From Paracyclopina nana (Eukaryota > Arthropoda > Copepoda > Cyclopoida > Cyclopettidae), in contig JAGUCH010000003.1 in NCBI GenBank assembly GCA_019096065.1, positions 8,370,001-8,434,000 on the forward strand: a stretch of DNA of 64,000 bases. The letters are read 5' to 3'. Within the stretch, counting starts at the first letter, position 1; each line of letters opens with the position of its first letter. Positions 47,301-55,729 of this stretch are shown here, piece after piece. The notes under the pieces are model-generated. The model made no database searches and was not told the DNA's origin. It saw only the letters and a program-made list of their open reading frames with translations. The translations under genes were made by a program, and so were the position numbers.

Positions 47301-49956
47301 CCTCTAAGTCCTCGAATCAGAAACGTGACATCTCGATGGATCGAGTTAACTTGGCAGCCTCCATCAAACGCAGACAGCCTCGGTCAAGACCTCTTGGGAT
47401 ACCGAGTCTACGTCGAAGAACTTTGTGATCATCACACGACGACTCGTAATAAGGAATGGGCTCGTGGCTCAACGATCAGATATGACCATAACAAAGAAGC
47501 CAATGATGGAGGAGCCAATTACAAGTGTCGTGAATTGCCTCCAGAGACCATTCACGGTGGCTTCGTAATGACAGCCAGCTTCCACAACCTAGGTAAGATG
47601 CATTTCATCTTCTTTCCATGCGTAATTCTTGGAAAGATCTTTGAGTGAAGGTATATTTATCGGAGAGTTTTGCATTTCAGCTCCGTTCACCAAGTACAGA
47701 TTCATGATCAGAGCTTTCACCAAGCGGAGAGAAGGGCCAGCCTCGGAGAATTTGGTCGTGATCACGGACACTGAGGCCCCCTCGCCGCCCAGGGTGACCA
47801 ACATCACTTGCCACGGGGTGAACGAGCTCCTGGTGGAGTGGCGCCGACCCGAAATCACCTTCGACAGCATCAAGTTCTACCGAATTTACTTGACCTCAAT
47901 TGACGGCCTGCGAAGCAATCAAGAGCTGACCGTGGAGGTCATGAATGAGACTCTGCGATACGTGGCCTACTTGTCCAACCTGACCACCAACTCCAGATAT
48001 GATCTGAGTGTTGCAGCCTTTGTGGAAAGCCACTTGAGGCCTGGGGTTTTTTACAAGTCGCAAAACTCGCCCAGTCGCAGGGTCTATGTGGACTTGGAGT
48101 GCGATCCGCATCAAGCCTTCTCCAAGGTCCCTTATGAGATTTTCGAGTACAATGCGGGAATTATGGTCGGCATCATTGCCACTGTGTCCATTTTGGTCTC
48201 CATCATTCTGCTCTTCCTCGTCTGCAAGTAAGCACTTTATATTAAGACAGCTTAAAAGGACTTACTAAATGCATTCAACGGCTAATTTTAGAAAGCACCG
48301 GCCAAGCTACGAAACGATAGCTCTGACGCCTCGGAAGTACTGGTCGGGTTCAACCCCTCCATCCGGACCAGGATGGTTCGGCGATCCGGAAACCAACATT
48401 CCGGCCTTGCTCTTCCCCAAACACGTGCTTGGTCTTCATGCAGCTGACGACCTGGCCTTTCACCGAGATTTCGAGACGGTTCACTCCGTTGGTCGGAGGC
48501 TCATGAACAATGGATCTGCGGCTGCCAATGCGGTCAACGGAGCCTCGGCTTACCCTGACATCCTCAATGGAGGTCGAGGTAATTCTTGAACATTTTAGCC
48601 TAAGGAGGGAAACCTGCATATACGGCCTTTGTAATGACTTATTTACGAGCTTTCACTTGGCGACCACCTTTTAAAATTGCTAATGCGTGCTTTCTAATAA
48701 TTCTTTCAGACTTTATGAACTATCACTTGCCCATTTTCATCGATGGGTGGCAGAGTGGGAGCGAATTTGTTGCCATGCTCTGCGAATCCCCTTTTGCCCT
48801 CGACTCAACGTGGAAATTAATTTGGGAGCAAAAGGTTACCTTTGTGGTTACTCTATTAACAACGATTGCAAAGGTAGCGTATCTTAAGTTTTTTGCCCCT
48901 TTGAAAATGCAACGAATAACTTTTCGGTCCTTTGCTATGCACACAGGACGATCTGGGCACATTATCTGATGCAAAAACTTTCGGTGACCTCGTGGTCGGA
49001 CTTTACAATGAGGATATTCTACCAGACTATACAATCAGAACCATGAAGGTACATAGTTGTAGGATAAATGGGAGGATCCATAACTCTTGTGTTTCAGGTT
49101 GCCAAAAAGAACAGCAAGAAGGCCGAGAGAATGGTCACCCAGCTCATCTTCAATCGATGGCCAGAGGCCGGGTTGCCCCTGGGGGCCGACTTTTTGCACT
49201 TTGTCAAGGCCGTTTTTGCTTGCCGACAATCCAGCCTCATGGGAGGAAAACTTCTTCTGCAAAGCAGGTACGAATTAATCTTGGCAGAAGAAGAAGAAGA
49301 AGGAGAAAAGGCTGCTTCCTTCCGGAATTAAAACAAAAGTTAGCCCTTTGCATTTAGCGTAGGCCTAAAAACTGCTGCATGCAGTTGCCTTATGAGTTAT
49401 GGCCTCATATCTGATAAACTTTGACAATGGGCTGTAGCAGCTCAAATTCCATGTCGTCGTGCATGATGATGAAATATGAATACCTACATACTTCTACCAT
49501 ATAGGCCCACGTACATGCACGCATGCCTACCAAGAAATAAATGCTTTTCACAGCTTGGCAGCAGCTGGAATAAATTGCATAGCGTGCTGACAGCCAAGGA
49601 TAAAAATAAAAGCCAAAAAGCAGTTATTATTCATAGCACTATGTAAATATGGTTTTTTTTTCAGGAGTGGCATAGATGCTTGCCTCTTATTTGCCACCTT
49701 CGAGACAATGCTCTCGCAATTGCGTTGCAGTGGCGAAATCAACATCAGCAACTATGCCAAGCATTTGTCTGCCAAAAACGACCTCGCGTTGACCTCGGTG
49801 GACCAGTTTATCTACGCTCATGACACGTTGGCGGCTGCCATCGAATGTGGCCATTTACATGGAGTCATCCAGATCCGGAATGGAACTTTGAGGCATAACG
49901 GAGCTGGAGACGCGTCGGTGGATCGAATGTCGGAATTTAGTGCTCATGCAGTGTGA
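23180..49956 (+). CDS. Receptor-type tyrosine phosphatase-like protein, Ptp99A-like, with degenerate phosphatase domain (gene 2)
   Basis: Coding join: 23180-23318, 37728-38102, 44358-44484, 44555-44730, 45157-45356, 46624-46738, 47290-47592, 47681-48227, 48292-48578, 48710-48873, 48947-49048, 49098-49267, 49665-49956. It encodes 998 residues in one frame. Order: signal peptide (1-24), six-Gln run, Ig (47-171), FN3-1 (172-272), FN3-2 (273-377), FN3-3 with an inserted loop (378-508), FN3-4 (about 510-615), transmembrane helix (637-659), one PTP-like domain (about 700-970). The domain keeps recognisable PTP landmarks (LHAADDLAFHRDFE, WKLIWEQ, DYTIRT, DQFIYAHDTL). The catalytic Cys is Ser901, the P-loop Arg is Ala907, WPD is WPE (866-868) and the Q-loop Gln is Leu. 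One Ig plus FN3 repeats is the Ptp99A plan, but fly Ptp99A has two PTP domains. Probably a catalytically dead surface receptor or ligand sink; the orthology is tentative. Confidence 0.85.
25414..25423. promoter_or_regulatory. COE/EBF-type site TCCCATGGGA
   Basis: Exact palindromic match in the context AGCTCCCATGGGAGTT, in the long first intron of gene 2. Confidence 0.45.
26986..26995. promoter_or_regulatory. COE/EBF-type site TCCCTTGGGA
   Basis: Exact match in the context ATGCTCCCTTGGGACGCG, in the first intron of gene 2. Confidence 0.5.
32027..32036. promoter_or_regulatory. COE/EBF-type site TCCCTTGGGA
   Basis: Exact match in the context CAACTCCCTTGGGACTTG, in the first intron of gene 2. 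Confidence 0.5.
33443..33452. promoter_or_regulatory. COE/EBF-type site TCCCTTGGGA
   Basis: Exact match in the context GTGCTCCCTTGGGAGTTT, in the first intron of gene 2. Confidence 0.5.
37728..38102 (+). CDS. Gene 2 exon: Ig domain
   Basis: A whole Ig domain: MTLACPG (B-strand Cys), LVEWKC (core Trp) and SAEDSGTYLCLINN (F-strand Cys). After the core Trp lies an unusual cluster KCIGCKCTGC (37859-37885), four cysteines in ten residues. Donor GTAGGA, phase 1. Confidence 0.9.
38580..39002. repeat. A/T-rich minisatellite, about 60-bp unit
   Basis: Roughly seven imperfect units, each with a T-rich tract, TCCAA, an A-rich tract, GGGTGTTTTTG and TGGAAA. One similar unit in the same orientation lies at about 43326-43377, beyond the transposon nest, as if the nest was inserted into this array. 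Confidence 0.7.
39009..39195. mobile_element. Small MITE-like element
   Basis: About 187 bp with imperfect terminal inverted repeats of about 40 bp. The left end begins TATTTCGAGCTGGGGCA and the right end finishes TGTCCCAGCTCGAAATA. There is no coding capacity. No clear target duplication is seen. Confidence 0.65.
39379..39453 (+). repeat. tRNA-like sequence, probably a SINE head
   Basis: It has a perfect RNA polymerase III B box (GGTTCAAATCC, 39433-39443), a D-arm-like ATAATGGTTAGAGTG and a foldable anticodon arm (CTGGA/TTCAG with loop TTCTTGA). The acceptor stem does not pair well, so this is more likely a tRNA-derived SINE fragment or tRNA pseudogene than a working tRNA. Confidence 0.45.
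40421..40860 (+). repeat. 171-bp tandem repeats, left arm
   Basis: Units start with CATGTCAGTGGATGAAAGTG at 40421, 40592 and 40765 (period 171-173), and the third is truncated. A diverged partial unit precedes at about 40285. Confidence 0.85.
41050..41930 (-). repeat. 171-bp tandem repeats, right arm
   Basis: The inverse motif CACTTTCATCCACTGACAT occurs at 41059, 41214, 41385, 41556, 41727 and 41898. Spacing is exactly 171 except the first (155). About five units, against two and a half in the left arm. Confidence 0.85.
42785..43176. mobile_element. MITE with about 60-bp terminal inverted repeats
   Basis: The left end begins GGCCGGTTTCATATAATC and the right end finishes GATTATATGAAATCGGCC. 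The repeats continue inward through AGCCAAGCTAAGG and CTAGGTTCTTT with few mismatches. Total 392 bp, non-coding. Confidence 0.75.
43326..43377. repeat. Isolated unit of the 38.6 kb minisatellite
   Basis: It matches the unit of 38580-39002 (T-rich tract, ATCCAAAAAA, GGTGTTTTTGCTGGAAA) in the same orientation, on the far side of the transposon nest. Confidence 0.6.
44358..44484 (+). CDS. Gene 2 exon: first half of FN3-1
   Basis: Encodes DVPDPPPNRPMVL, VNLSWAPPRKVHNHPV and TAYKIFIK, an FN3 A-to-C' region with the conserved Trp. The donor GTAATT at 44485 leaves phase 2. Confidence 0.88.
44555..44730 (+). CDS. Gene 2 exon: second half of FN3-1
   Basis: The correct frame gives KEGEQGDWNRTVETH and LNPYTVYLFRVAAENALGYS, the canonical FN3 F-G region. 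It ends phase 1 before GTAAGC. Confidence 0.88.
44731..45156 (+). other. Intron, gene 2
   Basis: Phase-1 intron between FN3-1 and FN3-2 with acceptor TTCTTCCTTAG. Nothing else is seen. Confidence 0.8.
45157..45356 (+). CDS. Gene 2 exon: first half of FN3-2
   Basis: Encodes SPSGRPKFIRERL, LSLVWEPPPQST and FRGYELTYKPTNY. Ends in phase 0 at CAG|GTACTA. Confidence 0.88.
45357..46623 (+). other. Intron, gene 2
   Basis: Phase-0 intron inside FN3-2. It holds a CAG run at about 46117, a COE-type site at 46222-46231 and a GT repeat at about 46453-46466. Confidence 0.8.
46222..46231. promoter_or_regulatory. COE/EBF-type site TCCCTTGGGA
   Basis: Exact match in the context GGGGTCCCTTGGGACTAT, in the FN3-2 intron of gene 2. 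Confidence 0.5.
46624..46738 (+). CDS. Gene 2 exon: second half of FN3-2
   Basis: The correct frame reads NYTLKNLEKHTNYIVTVAAR and then NYVGLGPSAVIELRTEDG, a clear FN3 E-to-G region. A longer open frame in another phase over this exon is a shadow. Confidence 0.88.
46739..47289 (+). other. Intron, gene 2
   Basis: Phase-1 intron between FN3-2 and FN3-3. Donor GTGAGT, acceptor TTCATTACAG. No other feature. Confidence 0.8.
47290..47592 (+). CDS. Gene 2 exon: FN3-3 with inserted loop
   Basis: Encodes VPLEPLSPRIRNVT, WIELTWQPPSN and GYRVYVEELC, then a longer-than-usual loop with a second Cys (NYKCRELPPE) before FVMTASFHNL. The two loop cysteines may form a disulfide. Confidence 0.85.
47681..48227 (+). 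CDS. Gene 2 exon: FN3-3 end, FN3-4, stalk and transmembrane helix
   Basis: FTKYRFMIRAFTKRREGPAS closes FN3-3. FN3-4 runs from APSPPRVTNITC through YDLSVAAFVES. The helix is AGIMVGIIATVSILVSIILL and onward, followed by CKKHR. Ends in phase 2 at TGC AA|GTAAGC. Confidence 0.9.
48292..48578 (+). CDS. Gene 2 exon: juxtamembrane region and start of PTP-like domain
   Basis: Encodes KKHRPSYETIALTPRKYW and then HVLGLHAADDLAFHRDFETV, the usual N-terminal helix of a membrane-proximal PTP domain. The substrate pTyr-loop motif KNRY is missing; the region reads NAVNGASAYPDILNGG. Confidence 0.85.
48710..48873 (+). CDS. Gene 2 exon: PTP-like domain, WxxxWEQ region
   Basis: FMNYHLPIFIDGW corresponds to the family's YINANYIDGY segment and STWKLIWEQKVTFVVTLLT to FWRMVWEQ and the following strand. 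Diverged but alignable. Phase 0 at the end. Confidence 0.82.
48947..49048 (+). CDS. Gene 2 exon: PTP-like domain, middle strands
   Basis: TFGDLVVGLYNEDILPDYTI followed by RTMK corresponds to the strand with the YTVRT-type motif. The Y-W-P stretch that usually precedes it is absent. Confidence 0.8.
49098..49267 (+). CDS. Gene 2 exon: PTP-like domain, WPE loop
   Basis: QLIFNRWPEAGLPLGADFLH carries WPE where active enzymes have the general-acid loop WPD. The exon ends GKLLLQS with the P-loop split by a phase-2 intron. Confidence 0.85.
49268..49664 (+). other. Intron, gene 2 (inside the P-loop)
   Basis: Phase-2 intron opening GTACGA and ending in a long T tract plus CAG. It includes a GAAGAA run just after the donor. 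No other feature. Confidence 0.8.
49665..49956 (+). CDS. Gene 2 last coding exon: dead P-loop and C-terminus
   Basis: Joined to the previous exon, the P-loop reads LQSRSGIDACL against HCSAGVGRTG. The helix FATFETMLSQL and the motif DQFIYAHDTLAAAIECG follow, then a 32-residue tail ending SAHAV before TGA at 49954-49956. There is no second PTP domain before the stop. Confidence 0.88.
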
Positions 49957-50430
49957 AAAATTCCCAAATTTCACTTGGACTGCGCTGTCAAACTTTATAC
50001 ATTATTGCTACTAAAGTAAGCTTTTGCTTATGCGTCAAAGGACTTTTTCCTTTGAACCCATATGTACTAGGTCCCGACACTCACACGCGTATACTAACTT
50101 AGAATGGATCCGATTGCCAAAAATTGCCAAACTATGAATTGTGTTCCTCTGATAATCTACAACTACTATAACTATGAAATATAAATGTTTCGTAATTGTT
50201 GCTTAACTAAATGGGATTTTCTTACTGACGGAACAAACGTTACGAAGTCAACCAAACCTTAGTTTTCTAATTCCATGTAAAACCCAGACCCAAAATCTTG
50301 GAGTTCCATAACTTTTGTGGAATAAGGAACGACGGCTTCTGTTACGTAGCACAGTCAGCGCGCCCTAGCGTGAAAATTAGTGATATGGGCTGTTTTGTGA
50401 AAAAACTGGCAATTTATTAAAGCTTTTAGC
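49957..50430 (+). other. Probable 3' UTR of gene 2
   Basis: Only variant poly(A) hexamers are seen: AATATA at 50178-50183 and ATTAAA at 50416-50421. The exact transcript end is uncertain. Confidence 0.4.
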
Positions 50431-53133
50431 ATGTAGCCCAAAAATTATTTTTTCCATCTTTCCGTCAAAGCGTCAGGCTTAAATAGCTGTACTACCTTAC
50501 GGTGGCGCCATCTACCATGATTTTCAAAATCAGCTCTTATTCAACATTTAGGAAATTAGTGAGATGAATAGGCAGCAAACCTAATTATCTACATAATTAA
50601 TTCAACTATTTCCAAGAGGGAAATAATGGCAAATTACATTAAGAGAAGCTTGTACAGGTAAGAAAAGGAACTCTTTTAACAACATCTGAAGTGTAAAGAA
50701 AAAATTCTAGGAATAACACTCAGTGTAAGGTAATTGCGTATGTCTATATTTGTAGCTCAGGTTCATTTTTCAGAAGTGATGAGGGGAAATAAATCACCAC
50801 CTTCTTTTTTCTCTCTCTTCTTCTGCATGCTTTAAATAGCCTGAAGCCAAGATGTGGTTTCGATGATTCTCGCCCCAAGAGAGCAATTTTGCCTAATTTG
50901 TTTACCACTGAAAACTGAATACCATACGCGTATACATAAATGGTAATTTTCGTGTGCATTTTGATCACCTGTCAAAATATTTTGAGCGTAAGTTATGAGT
51001 TACTTAATATCTCCTTTGACCTTTGGACATTCACCAAAATCTTTTGAAACGCGCGAAGGAATCGCGAGATAATCAAAAGGAGGGTGTTATTTCAGTTTTT
51101 TAGGTCATGCAAATGTCGCCATGCATGATGTGTTGTTGGTTTGAAAATGACCCAGTCATTATAAGAAATGGCTGTAGGCTGGTCGACAAAAAGAGCAATT
51201 TTTTCTTCTCATGCTAACCGACATTTGTTATGCATACTTAGCACCGCAAATCAATTCCAAAACCTCCATTAAGTTCGACTGTTGAACCAAGAGGAAGAGG
51301 GATCTTGGGGATTTCTTGCTTCACACATTTCAACTGAAAAAAAGCTGAATTGAATCCCAAATGACCCAAAACTTCGTTTGAGCCCTGAAAGGAAGCAATT
51401 TCGCCCATTGAGAGCTACTCGTCCACTTATGACACCTTTTTGGGCCAAGCAGATGTTTTCACTATGTTAAGTACATTTATCACAACGAATAGCAGATTTT
51501 GTGTGCAATAGTGAAAAATGGCAGCAAGAACGGTTGAGCTTCTATGATGTTTACCCAAGACCCAAATGCCAAACAGGGGCAAAAAATGCCAAAGTTTGAT
51601 CAAGCATTCTTCTTCTCTTCAAGGGTGTCATTCGCTCTTATTTAGCAACTCATTGTACTGAACTATAGTAGTAGTTGTTGGTCGGATGGGTAGATACGTT
51701 TATGGTTTTACGACACCTTAGCCCATTCTCTTGGTTTTTTTCGCCTTGGTGTGCGAAACGACTTCTTTTTGTCCATAAACCAAGTCTTCTTTACAGGCAT
51801 AACATTCTTTGTCGCCAGCATTAATTATGGCATTGACGTTGCTGAGCAATTACCCTGCAACTCGAGTGTAAACTTGATCCTGTTAACAAGATATGCTACA
51901 TACAGGTAAATAGGCTGTGTAATTATTAATGCTTTTCTCTGCCTGGAGAAGCAACCAAAAAATCCTCGTAATAATGATGATGTCACTGTCAAAACTGAAC
52001 CTCATTCATCAATCTTTCTCCTTCTTTTTTTGCGCGAGAATTTTTATCTTGCCAACATATCACAAATTACAGCCTACCCCAGCAGCATCTCAACTTTTTT
52101 TACCCTCTAACCTAAATGTAAAGATCATTTTGTGTCTACTTGGAATGTATATACTACATGTAGCTAAAGTGGAATATTTAAAAGGACTTAGCCCTCCATT
52201 GTCTAATGTGCCATAGACATTATAATTTGAGTAGGTGTTTTTATGCTTTTGTGAATAGAGATGTTCGCCAGCCATGAATAGGTACGCAACACAACATTTT
52301 AGCATGGAAAATGCAGAAATATGTCGTCGTCGCGGCGGCGCAGTCTGAAATTCGAGATATAGCTGTTATTGTTGTTGTTGACAACATCGAAACCTGTGTG
52401 ACACTTTCCGTGTGAATTGTCACTTTATTCCATTGTGGATGCTCCTTCAGAAATTCAAGGCGCTTGAAAACCGAGTAGGTATGTATTATATTGTAGATCT
52501 AGCGTATTGATTTCACATCGGAAATGCGGAGAAAAAAAACTAGGAAAGTAAAACAAAGCTCCACTTCCCTATGCCAGCTCTTGACTCAGTTTGGGCTGAA
52601 ACAGCAAATATGCCGTTGTTGGCATATTTGAGCGAAAGTTCAACCTAGTTGCAGATCCAACTTGTCGTACATTTGATCCCCTGTGGAGAAATTTGGGTGG
52701 TTCTGGCCATCTTTGCATTTTTGATATCACACTTTTCAAGTCAGAACCAATCTAGTTTGAGGCAAGCTCTGTTCTCCTTATGTTGTCACCTGGACGAAAT
52801 ACGAGAGCCATAATCACTTCACTCTATTTTTTGATGAATATTGAATTCCCCCTGAACGCAATCGGATTAGCAAGCATTTCTGCTAGATTTTTATTTTAGC
52901 CCATTCTCCACTTTGCCTCAATTTCTGAACTTCCTAATAAAGCAAGGCATGAGGTGTAATTTCGTGTAGCATGTGAAAAAAACCTGCAAGGTAAAGTATG
53001 CAAATGAAGCCACCAAAAAACAAAATGTGAAAATTCAGAGATCGCCACCCAAACTCCATTCATGCGGAAAAAACAAAAAACTTGGATAAAATTCTTCTAT
53101 GCTACAGCCACGAAGATCCCATCCATTATTATA
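50431..53133. other. Intergenic region
   Basis: No gene is recognised. It contains one 24-base hairpin (AAATATGCC, six-base loop, GGCATATTT) at 52606-52629. Otherwise AT-rich unique sequence. Confidence 0.6.
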
Positions 53134-53850
53134 CAGACTGTCCCGGAGATTTCTGCACACTTAGAAATCAAAAGTTTGTGTTACAAATTCGGTAAATATT
53201 AGACACAATGGATATCATTGGAAAGCTTGAATCTTTGGCCATCTTTTTTTGCTTCAATGGATAAAAGAAATTAAAAGTAAAAAAATGAGAAAACTTAATT
53301 TTCCTGAGGTACCCTAAATTTTTCTCCCAAAAAAGCAAATTTGCCAAAACCGGCTATTATTGACCTCAGCTATGCTAATCCTGGCTATTTTTTGACATTT
53401 TTTCATGAAAAAAAATCTTGCAGCACTGTGCTGGCTCATCAGAAAGAATATTTTTCAGTAAAAAGAAAAAAGAAGATTAGGCCGCTGCCTACTAAAAATG
53501 TTTCAAAATTAGTGCTTTTTAAATGTTTAAAAACATCACATATTTGGGATTTTTTGTTTATGAAGATCAAATGTTGTAACCAATTTTATAATAATAATAA
53601 ATAAATAAATATTTTTTTGTGAAAGTGACTTTTCATCAAAAAAATCAGTGAAAATGGGCGTGAATTTGGAGTAACTATCAATTTTGTGGTCTAAATCAAA
53701 ATTTGAATTAATACTTTTTAAAAATCTCAAAACTAAAAAAGATGGCTTAAGTTTCAAGCTTTCCAACGGTATCCATTGTGTCTAGTATTTCCAGAAGCTT
53801 TAATACAAACTTTTGATTTCAAAGTGTACAGAAATCTACAGGACAGACTG
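53134..53850. mobile_element. Mariner-type MITE with TA flanks
   Basis: 717 bp bounded by TA on both sides (53132-53133 and 53851-53852). Ends are CAGACTGTCC and GGACAGACTG. The terminal inverted repeats extend about 110 bp inward through AAATCAAAAGTTTGT and GACACAATGGATA with scattered mismatches. No transposase frame, so non-autonomous. The TA duplication and end shape fit the Tc1/mariner superfamily. Confidence 0.75.
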
Positions 53851-53852
53851 TA

Positions 53853-54513
53853 TATGCTGGCCTGCTTCAATTTACACAATTTCCGTAACTTTCGCCTTTT
53901 GAGTCCTGTTCTATAGCATTAGCACAAAAGTCCTCTCTTGGATCAACAGTTGCGCATAAGATATGGTATATACTAGTATTTTATGGCTTCAGGTGGTGAT
54001 TTTGACCCTTTAACCCACATCAACGCGTTTGAAGCATGCAGGTTAGAATATTGGCCATTTTTCACTACCAGCCTGTAAAACACAGGGTATATCCAAAAAG
54101 CCATATAAGGGGAGTGTGATTCAGAAGTAATGGAGTTTTTGCCAAGATTCAAGCCATTTTGAAGGTGTTTACATAACACACGCTTTGTGGGTCTAGAATA
54201 CACTTTATGGATTGTCATTGTTTTCTTTCTTAGCACTGCTCAAGTGAAATACCAACCATTAGGAGGTTATATGCGCAAACCGAGGCGATTTCCGCTCAAC
54301 ACAGCATACTAGGCTAATAATTTGAAAATTAATTCGATATAAAAACTAAATCAATGCGTAGTGGGCGTGTCATGCCTCGTACATTATGTGACCCATTTAT
54401 TTTTTGCTTGTTGACCATTTACCAAGTGATGGATGTCTTGTTTTCACCCTGTGCTTTATCTTGGCCACCCCATCTCAGCGTCCCTTTTTACCCCAAAATA
54501 ATAGTTCCCTACC
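53853..54513. other. Intergenic region between two mobile elements
   Basis: AT-rich sequence with no recognised gene, repeat or motif. Confidence 0.5.
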
Positions 54514-54684
54514 CCCTCAGCAAAAGTTAGACCCCAAGAAAAATCCCTGAGAGGTCGGAAAAAATTTGAGAACCGAGCAACTATTTTTCATCCGAGCGCA
54601 GCGAGGAAATGAAAAATGTGCAAGGTTCTCAAATTTTTCCCGGCCGATCAGGGATTTTTCGCGGGGTCTAACTTTTGCTGAGGG
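54514..54684. mobile_element. Short MITE with about 65-bp inverted ends
   Basis: 171 bp. Each end reads inward CCCTCAGCAAAAGTTAGACC, then AAAAATCCCTGA and AAATTTGAGAACC, so the element is mostly stem. It abuts the next inverted-repeat element with only eight bases between. Confidence 0.7.
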
Positions 54685-54692
54685 TGGTGGGG

Positions 54693-55726
54693 ATTCATTT
54701 TTCTCTAACAGTAACCGAATATCCCAGGTTTGTTGAAATTCCAAGACAAGCTCGACCTACTATTTCGATCCATCATACTTTGATCCCAGTAGCGACTAGA
54801 GAATCTCAGCTGAGTCACTGACAACAAATTGACGCCATTACTGATTACGCTGCAAGTCTTACAAAACTTTAGCTGCAAATTGAGGCTGCTCAAGACCAAG
54901 TTGGTAATTTGAGGCTCCCGCACCTGGCAGCGTCTCCACACCCCCGGCAGCGTCTCCACACCCGCGGCAGCCCCTCCTGCACCCGGCAGCGTCTCTCCAC
55001 CCGGAAGCGTCTCCTCCACCCGGCAGCATCTCCCGCACCCGGCAACCTCTCCCCCACCCGGCAGCTTCTCAAGCACCCGGCAGCGTCTCCCTCCGTACCA
55101 TGGATTGACTCCCGCACATTGTAGCTGCTCAAGACTGAATTGTGTGGGAAAAAAATTCGCCCGGCAGCATCTCCCCCACCCGGCAGCGTCTCCCCACCTG
55201 TACCTGGCAGCGTCTCTCACACTCGGCAGCGTCTCAACACCCGGCAGCGTCTCCCGCACCCGGCAGCGTCTTCTCACCTGGCAGCGTCTCCCGCACCCAG
55301 CAGCGTCTCCCCACCTGGCAGCGTCTCCCGCACCCGGCAACGTCTCCTGCACCCAACAGAGTTTCCCGCCCCCTAGGAGCTTCTCCCGCACCTGGCAGAG
55401 TCTCCCCCACCCGGAAGCGTCTCCTCCACCCGGCAGCATCTCCCGCACCCGGCAGCTTCTCAAGCACCCGGCAGCGTCTCCCGCCGAACCATGGATTGAC
55501 TCCCGCACATTGTGGCTGCTCAAGACTGAATTGTGTGGGAAAAAAATTCGCCTGGTCATTTTTTTTCCCGGGAAAAAAATTTCCCTGGTTAATTTTTTTC
55601 CCAATGTGTTTGTTTACATTTCGTTTTTCCCTATTATGTGCTAGTCTTGGTAGAGAAATAAACTGAGAACTATTTGGAAATTGAAACCTAACCAGGGATT
55701 TTCGGTTACCGGTAGAGAAATGCATT
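54693..55726. mobile_element. Inverted-repeat element carrying a GC-rich minisatellite
   Basis: Imperfect terminal inverted repeats of about 42 bp (54693-54735 and 55684-55726) share TTTCTCTA and GTAACCGAA followed by ATCCC. The inside is mostly an 18-bp minisatellite plus a duplicated unique block. No transposase-like frame is recognised. Class unknown. Confidence 0.5.
54916..55488. repeat. 18-bp GC-rich minisatellite (CACCCGGCAGCGTCTCCC)
   Basis: About 30 imperfect units in two blocks (54916-55096 and 55163-55488). They are separated by a block beginning CCATGGATTGACTCCCGCAC that recurs at 55489-55552, 391 bp on. Because the unit is a multiple of three, long frames stay open in several phases on both strands; these are not genes. 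Confidence 0.85.
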
Positions 55727-55729
55727 TTC

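Noticed and set aside
54705..55604. 299-codon open frame on the minus strand and several long + strand frames over the same stretch.
   Set aside because: They are open because the 18-bp minisatellite is a multiple of three and GC-rich. The peptide is a simple repeat (GAGDAAGC-like) with no domain or splice context.
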